Assembly (NCBI GenBank): GCA_017355425.1
Contig: CP070233.1
Coordinates: forward strand, 4,257,501 to 4,321,500
Reading direction: 5' to 3'
Source: Dolichospermum sp. DET69
GTDB taxonomy: Bacteria > Cyanobacteriota > Cyanobacteriia > Cyanobacteriales > Nostocaceae
Length of the DNA: 64,000 bases
A program made the translations under genes and the position numbers. This document shows positions 47,188 to 54,640 of the stretch, one piece after another (position 1 is the first letter of the stretch; each line of letters begins with the position of its first letter). The notes beneath the pieces were generated by a model. It made no database searches. It was not told the origin of the DNA and worked only from the letters and a program-made list of their open reading frames with translations.

Positions 47188-47997
47188 ATGTCTGTATCGC
47201 TGCTACGTCTGGGCGATAGATTTGATTCTCATATTCATGGTGACGTGATTATTCATCCCAGCGCAGTATTAGCTCCGGGGATAATTATCCAAGCAGCTAT
47301 TAACAGTACAATCGTGATTGGTGCTGGTGTATGTCTGGGTATGGGGTCAATTCTGCAAGTAAGTGAGGGTATTCTAGAAATAGAAGCAGGAGCAAACCTG
47401 GGAGCCGGTTTCTTAATGGTTGGTGAAGGTAAAATTGGGGCTAATGCTTGTATTGGTTCAGCCACAACGGTTTTTAACTGTTCCGTAGCACCAGGACAAG
47501 TTATTCCCTCTGGTTCAATTTTGGGAGATAATAGTCGGCAGATTGTTGAACCGTCAGCGGCACAACCAGAATCTACTAATCCTCCCCTAGATAAACCAGA
47601 GGAATCAGCTAAAAAAACAGAATCTAGTTATTCTCAACCAGAGAAACCAGAGGAACAGGAAAAATTTATTTCCTCAACTCAACTCTCGGTTGCAGCGTTT
47701 CTGGAGTTTAAACACCAATCTACACCTGTATCTCAACCGTCACCTACACCTAAAAGCCAGTCTCCTCCAGAGGCAGAAACGGCTGTGGTTGGTGATTCTA
47801 TATCTGAAGAAACTACGCTCCCAGAGTCTATAGCCGACTGCACTCAAAACTTAGAACTGAGTGAGTCTGATATTGAAACTCACAATATCTTTGGCACGCA
47901 AATTTATGGACAAGGCAGCATAAATAGGCTGTTAACTACATTGTTTCCCCATAGACAATCCTTGAATAACCAAAACTCTGACAATTCTTCAGGTTAA
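47188..47997 (+). CDS. ccmN: CcmN, carboxysome core-to-shell adaptor
   Basis: The 269-residue protein has an N-terminal left-handed beta-helix of hexapeptide repeats (about residues 18-118), a disordered P/E/S-rich linker (about 125-225) and a C-terminal amphipathic encapsulation peptide with QIYGQGSINRLLTTLFPHR. CcmN binds CcmM through the first part and CcmK through the peptide, linking condensed Rubisco to the shell. A 15-residue tail after the peptide is N/S-rich. Confidence 0.94.
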   Translation: MSVSLLRLGDRFDSHIHGDVIIHPSAVLAPGIIIQAAINSTIVIGAGVCLGMGSILQVSEGILEIEAGANLGAGFLMVGEGKIGANACIGSATTVFNCSVAPGQVIPSGSILGDNSRQIVEPSAAQPESTNPPLDKPEESAKKTESSYSQPEKPEEQEKFISSTQLSVAAFLEFKHQSTPVSQPSPTPKSQSPPEAETAVVGDSISEETTLPESIADCTQNLELSESDIETHNIFGTQIYGQGSINRLLTTLFPHRQSLNNQNSDNSSG

Positions 47998-48097
47998 GTG
48001 TTAAGTATTAAGTGTGAACTTAAGTCCATATTAAAATACTAGTTTTCATTCTTCTTCGATTGAAGACGCTATACAGACCTTATCCTGGAAAATTTAA

Positions 48098-48883
48098 ATG
48101 GAAACATATAATCAACACGCTTTGAGTACCATTCACGCAGCAAGTCGTCGTGATAGTCTCAAAGATACTGCTTTGGGTATGGTATCAACCCTCAGTTTCC
48201 CCGCTATAGTTGGCACGGCTGACATGATGTTAAAGTCGGCTGGAGTCCACTTAGTTGGTTATGAAAAAATTGGTAGTGGTCATTGTACAGCAATTGTCCG
48301 AGGTGGCATTGCTGATGTTCGCTTGGCTGTGGAAGCTGGTGTACAAACGGCTGAACAGTTTGGCCAGTTGGTGTCTAGTTTGGTGATTGCCCGTCCTTAT
48401 CCTAATTTAGATGTAATTCTACCTATTAACCGAATTACCAGATTTATGGGAGATGGTGGATATAGCCGTTTGAGTAATCAAGCGATTGGGTTGGTGGAAA
48501 CTCGCGGATTTCCCGCTATGGTGGGTGCTTGTGATGCCATGCTTAAAGCTGCTGATGTCCAATTAGCATCTTATGAAAAGATTGGTGCTGGTTTATGTAC
48601 GGCAATTATTCGTGGTTCGGTGGCCAATGTGGCGGTAGCTGTAGAAGCGGGAATGTTTGAAGCAGAACGCATTGGTGAGTTAAATGCAGTTATGGTGATT
48701 CCTCGGCCATTAGATGAGTTGGAAGAAACTTTGCCTGTGGCTAGTTGCTGGATGGAAGAACGCCAACCAGTTAATATACCTATTAATATTAAAGATAAAA
48801 TAATGGATGTGGAAGCGGTAGAGTTGCCTGATTTGGCGAAATTACCTGTGAGAGTTAAGGAAGAAATTTGGAATGATGAATAA
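48098..48883 (+). CDS. ccmO: CcmO, tandem BMC-domain carboxysome shell protein
   Basis: The 261-residue protein has two BMC domains, about residues 24-112 (LGMVSTLSFPAIVGTADMM) and 128-215 (IGLVETRGFPAMVGACDAM), with pore loops KIGSGHCT and KIGAGLCT. It forms pseudohexameric trimers at facet edges. A 45-residue C-terminal extension is present. It ends the ccm operon, about 100 bp after ccmN. The DUF2887 gene follows at 55 bp and marks the start of the accessory region. Confidence 0.94.
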   Translation: METYNQHALSTIHAASRRDSLKDTALGMVSTLSFPAIVGTADMMLKSAGVHLVGYEKIGSGHCTAIVRGGIADVRLAVEAGVQTAEQFGQLVSSLVIARPYPNLDVILPINRITRFMGDGGYSRLSNQAIGLVETRGFPAMVGACDAMLKAADVQLASYEKIGAGLCTAIIRGSVANVAVAVEAGMFEAERIGELNAVMVIPRPLDELEETLPVASCWMEERQPVNIPINIKDKIMDVEAVELPDLAKLPVRVKEEIWNDE

Positions 48884-48938
48884 TATCACAGGTAACACTT
48901 GACGAAAATCTGGATATCGCTAACAACAAGTTTTTAAA

Positions 48939-49327
48939 ATGAAAACAGACAGCATCTTTTACCGTTTATTTCAAGAAATACCTAGCATATTTTTTGAACT
49001 CATTGGTAATTCTCCCCAACTAGCAGAACTTTATCAATTTTCATCAGTTGAAGTCAAACAAACAGCTTTTAGAATAGATGGAGTTTTTTTACCTAACCAC
49101 AATACGGATAACCCGATCTACTTTTTAGAAGTACAATTTCAATTAGATAAGGATCTCTACCATAGACTTTTTAGCGAAATATTTCTTTACATCCGCCAAA
49201 ACAACCCTAAAAATCACTGGAATGCTGTAGTTATCTATCCAACCCGCAACATAGATACCAAAGATATTCAGCATTATCAAGAATTTTTCACCAGCCAACG
49301 AGTCAGAGTTATTTATCTTGATGAATT
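48939..49327 (+). CDS. DUF2887/Rpn-type nuclease-like protein, copy 1, exon 1
   Basis: The gene encodes a cyanobacterial DUF2887 protein of the PD-(D/E)xK Rpn recombination-promoting nuclease/transposase-like group. IDGVFLP and YFLEVQFQLDKD (residues 47-69) hold the expected D and E-x-Q active-site residues. A group II intron interrupts it after codon position two of the Leu codon in LDEL. Exon 1 (389 bp) plus exon 2 at 51540-51951 (412 bp) gives 801 bp, a 266-residue intact frame. Without splicing, translation runs 15 codons into the intron and stops at 49373. The paralogue at 57087 shows the uninterrupted junction. Confidence 0.88.
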
Positions 49328-51539
49328 GTGCGATTCGTTGTTAGCTGAATCACGGTATCCAGCCCGTACATAAGCTAACCAACCCAACTCTAGTAATAGA
49401 GGAAAGGTTGAACTCTCGGTCTGATATGGGTGAAAGTCCCATCTACCAGACTCAGGTATGAATCCCTATCTGCCTACGATGACCCGACTCGGTTTCGGGA
49501 GGTCGAAGCTAGGAACAGGACGCAATCAGACATCCGTTGCGGGGTGACACTGGCGTTAATGGGGAGTTCCCACGGTGAAACAGAGCCTAGAAAAGCGACT
49601 TAACAGAGAGCAGGACGCAACATCAAAATCCTGACTCCACTGGAGCAAAACCCCGCCGCATTTTAATTCGGATAGCGGTAAGAGTCTAGGGATTTCAGTG
49701 GTCGAATTGGCTACACCTAACGGAACGAACAATCTAACCGAGGGAACGAATAAAAACGGATTGAGGGTCTGAGGGCGGTCGAACCCTAGGTAGGCTGGAC
49801 GAGCAGCGGAATCCCCTCAATTCGGGTAGGACAGACCGTAATTGGTCTGAGGTGTTCAGAATACACAGACTGGAGCAGAGCATGATTGGACACAGAGAAA
49901 ACTCTAGTGAATCTTGGAAAACGTTGCCCTGGAAGAAATTCCGTCGTGACTTATTCCGCCTACAAAAGCGCGTGTACAAAGCGGTTCAAGTTGGAGACAA
50001 GCGCAAAGCTAAGTCCCTACAAAAGCTGATTCTGAAATCTACCGCAGCAAGATTACTGGCTATCCGTCAAGTATCACAGCTAAATGCCGGGAAAAAGACA
50101 GCAGGAATTGACGGCAAAAAGTCCCTTAACTTTAAGGAACGCTTTGAGCTTAATGAACTGTTGAAGGCATCCGTTAACAACTGGAAACACCAGGGGTTAA
50201 GAGAAATACCCATCCCCAAAAAGGATGGTACTACTAGGATTCTGAAAATCCCTACTATTGCTGATAGGGCTTACCAATGCCTTATCAAATACGCATTAGA
50301 ACCAGCGCACGAAGCAACTTTCCACGCGCACAGCTACGGGTTTCGGACGGGACGCTCGGCACATGATGCACAGAAAATCTTGTTTCGTAACCTATGCTCA
50401 AACGCCAACGGAATAGATAAACGAGTTATAGAACTCGATATTGAAAAATGCTTTGACAGGATAAACCACACCGCCATAATGGATAGACTCATCGCTCCTT
50501 ATAGCATAAGACAAGGTATTTTCCGATGTCTCAAAGCCGGAGTCAATCCAAAGTTCCCCGAACAAGGAACACCTCAAGGGGGCGTGGTAAGTCCACTTTT
50601 AGCTAACATCGCCTTAAATGGGATTGAAAGTATTCACAGATACCAGAATCATGGGTTCAGAATTACGGACAAAACCCCAAAGGAAAATATTGTTGAACCA
50701 ACAATCCGTTATGCGGATGACATGGTAATAATACTCCGACCCCAAGACGATGCCACAGAAATACTCGACAAAATTAGTCAGTTCCTAGCAGAGCGGGGAA
50801 TGAAAGTCAGTGAGAAAAAGACAAAGTTAACCGCCGCGACAGATGGGTTTGATTTCCTGGGCTGGCATTTTAAAGTCCAGAAAAACGGAAAGTTCAGAAG
50901 CGTCCCATCAGTGGACAATTTTAAAGCTTTTCGCAAGAAAGTAAAATACATCGTCAACAACTCGAATTATGGTTCTACCACAAAGGCTGAAAAATTAGCC
51001 CCCGTAGTTAGAGGCTGGAGGAATTACCACCGCTTCTGCAAGATGGACGGGTCAAGAAACTCGTTATTTCACATCCAAAACAGAGCATTTAGGGTATTCA
51101 ACAAGGAAACTAAACAGAATCGCTATACCAGTAAGCAATTACTAGATAAGGCTTTTCCAGCAGTCCCTTTCTCCGAAAATAAACATATCAATGTCAAAGG
51201 TGAGAAATCACCCTACGACGGAGATTTGAGTTATTGGAGCGAGCGTAACAGCAAGCTCTATGACAACCATACCTCTAAAGCCCTCAAACGGCAAAACCAT
51301 AAATGTGGTTATTGTGGGCTAAAAATGCTCAGTGACGAGAAGGTACATTTACATCATGTTGATGGAAACCATAAGAATGGTAAAACTAAAAACCTTCTAG
51401 CAATTCATGAAAGCTGCCACGACTATATTCACATGAGCAAAAGCGAAAGTTAAGAACATCGGAAGCTGGGTGCGGTGAAAGTCGCACGCCCAGATTTAAC
51501 AGAGAGGAGCGCGGGATAATACCCGCCTTCGACTCTACC
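49328..51539 (+). mobile_element. Group II intron (about 2212 bp) with RT/maturase-HNH
   Basis: The 5' end is GTGCG, the group II consensus. The 3' part has a domain V-like hairpin (AAGCTGGGTGCGGTGAAAG with its complement CGCACGCCCAG, about 51461-51497), then a domain VI-like stem (AGAG...CTCT, about 51501-51536). The boundaries follow from comparison with the uninterrupted paralogue near 57480. AATTCG at 49675-49680 could be EBS1 for the exon end TGAATT, with one G-U pair. It is inserted in the sense orientation and looks intact. Confidence 0.9.
49882..51453 (+). CDS. Group II intron reverse transcriptase/maturase with HNH endonuclease
   Basis: The protein has 523 residues from ATG 49882, which follows GGAG by 7 bp; a GTG at 49852 would add ten. 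Reverse transcriptase motifs are present: HAHSYGFRTGRSAHDA, GTPQGGVVSPLLANIAL, and the catalytic YADD (residues 277-280) in IRYADDMVIIL. The maturase region (VRGWRNYHRFCKM) and a C-terminal HNH domain (CGYCGLKM, HLHHVDGNHKNG, ESCHDYIH) follow. All key residues are present, so the intron could be mobile. It lies in the domain IV position, ending just before domain V. Confidence 0.95.
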   Translation: MIGHRENSSESWKTLPWKKFRRDLFRLQKRVYKAVQVGDKRKAKSLQKLILKSTAARLLAIRQVSQLNAGKKTAGIDGKKSLNFKERFELNELLKASVNNWKHQGLREIPIPKKDGTTRILKIPTIADRAYQCLIKYALEPAHEATFHAHSYGFRTGRSAHDAQKILFRNLCSNANGIDKRVIELDIEKCFDRINHTAIMDRLIAPYSIRQGIFRCLKAGVNPKFPEQGTPQGGVVSPLLANIALNGIESIHRYQNHGFRITDKTPKENIVEPTIRYADDMVIILRPQDDATEILDKISQFLAERGMKVSEKKTKLTAATDGFDFLGWHFKVQKNGKFRSVPSVDNFKAFRKKVKYIVNNSNYGSTTKAEKLAPVVRGWRNYHRFCKMDGSRNSLFHIQNRAFRVFNKETKQNRYTSKQLLDKAFPAVPFSENKHINVKGEKSPYDGDLSYWSERNSKLYDNHTSKALKRQNHKCGYCGLKMLSDEKVHLHHVDGNHKNGKTKNLLAIHESCHDYIHMSKSES

Positions 51540-51951
51540 AGAAGATATAGCATCTTTACCAATTGGTGTTGCTACAATAAAACTAATCATCGCTAAGAAA
51601 GATAGTTCTATTATCCAAGCCAGAGAATTAATCACAAGAACTAAGCAAGAGATAGATTCTGAAGTTCAACAGCAACAAGTATTACAAATTATCGAGACGA
51701 TTTTAATTTACAAGTTCCCCAGAATGAATAGAGAGGAAATAGAAGCCATGTTTGGATTAAGTGAGTTGAAACAAACCCGATTTTATCAAGAAGCAAAAGA
51801 AGAGGGTGAACGCAAAGCTAAATTAGACGCAGTTCCTGGTTTAATAGCATTGGGGTTAACTAGAGAACAAATTGCCCAAGTTTTAAATTTAAGTCTGGAA
51901 GAAATTAGCCAGATTATCCAACAACAGAAGATAAATACAAAGGACAATTAA
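51540..51951 (+). CDS. DUF2887/Rpn-type protein, copy 1, exon 2
   Basis: Continues exon 1 in frame after intron removal (A completes the TTA codon, then GAA GAT ATA). It encodes EDIASLPIGVATIKLIIA, a helical middle part, and the typical C-terminal FYQEAKEEGERKAKLD followed by a small helical domain (LGLTREQIAQVLNLS). Compared with copy 2 it lacks about ten residues in the charged linker. An ATG at 51724 inside exon 2 could start a short frame but is unlikely to be used. Confidence 0.85.
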
Positions 51952-52247
51952 AAATTAAAAATCAATGTTTGCTGGAGGTTGAGGAGGGAGTCGGTTTGAG
52001 TGAGTCCGCTGGCTGTACCGACTAGGAGGGTGAGGGCATCTAAGAGGATGTTTTAAAAGTCTATTATGGTGTATCCAATATTTTCAGATCCCCCTAAATT
52101 CCCCTTAGAAAGGGGGACTTTGACTATAACGGACTCCTAAATGCTTGTGTAGTAGCGTACCAGAGACATCTTTCTAATCGGCAAATATTTTGAAGATTGG
52201 GAATTTTAAGATAAAATAAATTCAATCTCTAAATCTGGGTTTAAATT
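51952..52247. other. Intergenic region with an isolated MITE-type terminus
   Basis: TAA followed by GAGGATGTTTTAAAAGT at 52041-52060 matches the end of the 164-bp MITE family, but no partner end is found nearby. A CCCCCTAAATTCCCCTTAGA-type hairpin lies at about 52090-52116. No gene is seen. Confidence 0.6.
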
Positions 52248-52832
52248 ATGATAACTACACTCATTGAACGAGAAGCAGAACCTATTTTAATTAGTGAACT
52301 AACCTGGAGAGAATTTAAAGCTGTTGAACAACTAATTGAGCGCCCAGGGTTAAGGTTATCTTTTTTAGATGGAATCTTGGAGATTCGGAAAATGCCAGGG
52401 AAAAAATACGAAACTATCAAAGAACGTATCGGGGCTTTACTGGAAATTTATTTAGAATTTTTGGAATTAGATTTTACTCCGACTGGTTCTGTTACCCTAG
52501 AAAATGAATTTGAAAAGGTTAAAAAAGAAGGTGATAAATCGTATGAATTGGGAGCAAATAGAAAACGTCCTGATTTAGTGATTGAGGTGGTTGTTAGTAG
52601 TGGTGGAATTGATAAACTGGAAGCATATAAACGGTTACAAATTCCTGAAGTTTGGTTTTGGATTAATGATGAATTATTGTTTTATAGTTTAGGAAATGAG
52701 GGATATGAAGCTGTTAGTAAATCGCAACTTTTACCGAGTTTAGATGTAGACTTATTGATGGGTTGTATTAATATAGAAAATCATGCTCAAGCATTGCGGG
52801 AATTTCGAGCAGGGATAAAAATTACAATATAG
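52248..52832 (+). CDS. Uma2-family (DUF820) putative nuclease
   Basis: This 194-residue PD-(D/E)xK-type protein of the Uma2 family, greatly expanded in cyanobacteria, has the core residues in KRPDLVIEVVVSSGGIDKLEAYKRL. The family is often annotated as a restriction-like endonuclease, but no biochemical role is settled. It stands alone on the plus strand. The frame is intact and of normal length. Confidence 0.88.
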   Translation: MITTLIEREAEPILISELTWREFKAVEQLIERPGLRLSFLDGILEIRKMPGKKYETIKERIGALLEIYLEFLELDFTPTGSVTLENEFEKVKKEGDKSYELGANRKRPDLVIEVVVSSGGIDKLEAYKRLQIPEVWFWINDELLFYSLGNEGYEAVSKSQLLPSLDVDLLMGCINIENHAQALREFRAGIKITI

Positions 52833-52872
52833 AATAAAGATAGTGATATTTTATCTCTTCCTGATTTATTAC

Positions 52873-53073
52873 CTATAAATCAGCAATCAAATCATCAACA
52901 CTTCCTCTCTTTGCTGTACCATTTTTAAAAGCTTGTTTAACTTCCTCCGCATTAGTTAGAATTTCAGTCCTTTTTTTCTCAATTCGTTGCTTTTGAAGAA
53001 ACTCAAATAAATACTCTCGATCTTCTGTTGGTAAACTTTCAATAGAATTAATAATTTCTTGTAAAGTCATCAT
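52873..53073 (-). CDS. Small antitoxin-like protein
   Basis: The 66-residue protein MMTLQEIINSIESLPTEDRE is a helical, charged protein like the short cyanobacterial antitoxins that precede PIN or RelE toxins. No intact toxin gene lies directly downstream. It may be an orphan antitoxin or paired with the broken VapC upstream. Confidence 0.5.
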   Translation of the reverse strand: MMTLQEIINSIESLPTEDREYLFEFLQKQRIEKKRTEILTNAEEVKQAFKNGTAKRGSVDDLIADL

Positions 53074-53146
53074 AGAACCTCCTAATTAAGTAAATTCTAG
53101 CTTTATTAACTCTATTTTAATCTATAAATTTAAAGTTACCAATGTA

Positions 53147-53724
53147 CTAATGAGAGTTTGTTAATTCCTCAATTAATTGGTCAGGAGTGAGAATTCGTGG
53201 TGTAACTATGGGGAAATCTTGAGGATTACGGGTAATAATCGCATCTAATTGATTGACTAAAGCAGTGGAGTATTGAATAGAATCTTCAAAATCTTTAAGA
53301 GGTTGTTTGAAAAGTATTAGATGAAACCGATAATCTCCAAAAACCTAACCCCCCTGCCCCCCTTCCCTACGAGGGAAGGGGGGTTTCAAAGCCTCTCCCC
53401 GCTTCGGGGAGAGGTTTACAAGAGGGGTTTATTTATACATTAAAAACTTTTCAAACATCCTCTAAAATTGCTTGTGAAAGCCATACTAATTACAGCCTGA
53501 TTTACGGTAGCAATTTGACAAAAGGTAACTAGCTGATTTAAATAAGTAAGCGTCCAATCTCGACCTCTGGCTTTACGGATAATGTAATACAAATCACTAA
53601 CAGTTGAGGCTGAAATATAACCTGCAATTGTGCCTTGTTCAATTAGTGATAAAACTTGTTCACTTGCATCCAAAAAAGGTTCTCTTTCCAAGGCATTATC
53701 AATAATGATGTTAGTATCTAGCAA
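53147..53724 (-). pseudogene. VapC-type PIN toxin interrupted by a 164-bp MITE
   Basis: The N-terminal part (53463-53724, from a TTG at 53724: LDTNIIIDNALEREPF, then SASTVSDLYYI) and the C-terminal part (53147-53298: KDFEDSIQYSTALVNQLDAI and on to a TAG stop) are pieces of one PIN protein. The element at 53299-53462 separates them. The first piece reads into the element and ends after SFNFRGCLKSF-like residues. It overlaps the upstream antitoxin region as VapBC pairs do. Confidence 0.85.
53299..53462. mobile_element. 164-bp MITE family 2, copy 1
   Basis: Inverted ends are GAGGTTGTTTGAAAAGT and ACTTTTCAAACATCCTC, flanked by TAA on both sides (53296-53298 and 53463-53465). The interior holds CCTACGAGGGAAGGGGG- and CCCCGCTTCGGGGAG-type hairpins. 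The length is identical to copy 2 at 57538-57701. A TAA duplication and GAGG termini suggest mobilisation by an IS5-like transposase. Confidence 0.9.
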
Positions 53725-53729
53725 AATTT

Positions 53730-54014
53730 TCAGAAGTTATGTTTCTCCTTTAAATATTCCCATTTAGCTTGATCTGGATCAAAGTCTGCTGGAACGGGTG
53801 GGGCATTTTCAAATAAACCCTGAAATGCTTTGATTCTAGATTTTCTTTTTGGTGTTTCTGGTGCTGGTTCACTGGTTGGGGATGTTGTATTATCAAGGGT
53901 ATCTGTAGCTGTCCAGACTATTATTTCCACATTTCCGGGGGGTAAATTCACTGGTTCGGTAATCAGCAAGTTACCAGATTGATCAATTTTTCCTTTGAGC
54001 TTGTATGCTTCCAT
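53730..54014 (-). CDS. Putative antitoxin of the interrupted VapC
   Basis: The 94-residue protein has an N-terminal AbrB/beta-type strand region (KLKGKIDQSGNLLITEPVNL) and a C-terminal tail with FENAPPVPADFDPDQAKWEY, a common cyanobacterial antitoxin arrangement. Its stop lies 5 bp before the toxin start. With the toxin broken, it is now an orphan. Confidence 0.7.
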   Translation of the reverse strand: MEAYKLKGKIDQSGNLLITEPVNLPPGNVEIIVWTATDTLDNTTSPTSEPAPETPKRKSRIKAFQGLFENAPPVPADFDPDQAKWEYLKEKHNF

Positions 54015-54071
54015 GATATTTTTTATAAGAGGATATTTCTATATTATCTTGCGTTGATCAAAATTCAATTT

Positions 54072-54215
54072 TCATTTTTCTAAAATTTGTCTGATTTGAG
54101 CTAAAGCTATTTCTCCAGAAATTGGCTCAACGGTATGATTAAGTATTTCATTCCGGCGTTTTTTAGCTTCTGTGTTCCAAATTTTTTGGATATTTTCATC
54201 GTGTATTTCTCTAGT
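54072..54215 (-). pseudogene. Remnant of an addiction-module antitoxin
   Basis: Reading the minus strand to the TGA at 54072 gives HDENIQKIWNTEAKKRRNEI and a tail PISGEIALAQIRQILEK, like the C-terminal half of the short 'addiction module component' family. No start codon or N-terminal helix is present, so it is a fragment. Confidence 0.6.
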
Positions 54216-54292
54216 GCAACCGTTTTATTTCAAACACCTTCTATCAACCAGGAAAAATTTTGCCAAAAAGTTGACTTAAACTTAATAAGTGA

Positions 54293-54540
54293 TTAGAAAT
54301 TGAAAGAAGAAATGCTCAAAGACTGGAAGCACAAAAACGGGAAGATGAAAGACGAGAGGCTCAAAGATTAGAAATTGAAAGAAGAAATGCTCAAAGACTG
54401 GAAACTCAAAGATTAGAAGATGAAAGACGCGAAGCTCAAAAATTAGAAGCTGAAAGACGCGAGGCTCAAAGACTGGAAGCACAAAAACGAGAAATTGAAA
54501 GACAGGAAGCTCAAAAATTAGAAGCTGAAAGAAGGAAGAT
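54293..54540 (+). repeat. Coiled-coil-encoding repeat in frame with the helicase-like gene
   Basis: About twelve near-copies of a 20- to 30-bp A/G-rich unit encode E/R/Q/L-rich sequence such as AQRLEAQKREDERREAQRL. It is in frame with the gene annotated from 54641 and begins directly after an in-frame TGA at 54290. No ATG or GTG start is present in this stretch. Confidence 0.85.
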
Positions 54541-54640
54541 CAAAAAACTATCTTTACTAGAAAACATAAAAGACGAATTTGAAAACAACTTTCTTAATGC
54601 CGACAACTTTTATCAACTTCATTGTGCTGAATACGTATCA

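Noticed and set aside
48939..49373. 144-residue DUF2887 protein as a complete gene
   Set aside because: The last 15 residues are intron sequence. The paralogue shows that the natural frame continues in the exon at 51540.
51724..51951. Independent 75-residue gene
   Set aside because: It is the 3' part of exon 2 of the split DUF2887 gene and is in frame with exon 1 after splicing.
54282..54482. 66-residue minus-strand frame rich in F, V and L
   Set aside because: It is the antisense of the coiled-coil repeat; its composition is a shadow of the A/G-rich plus strand.
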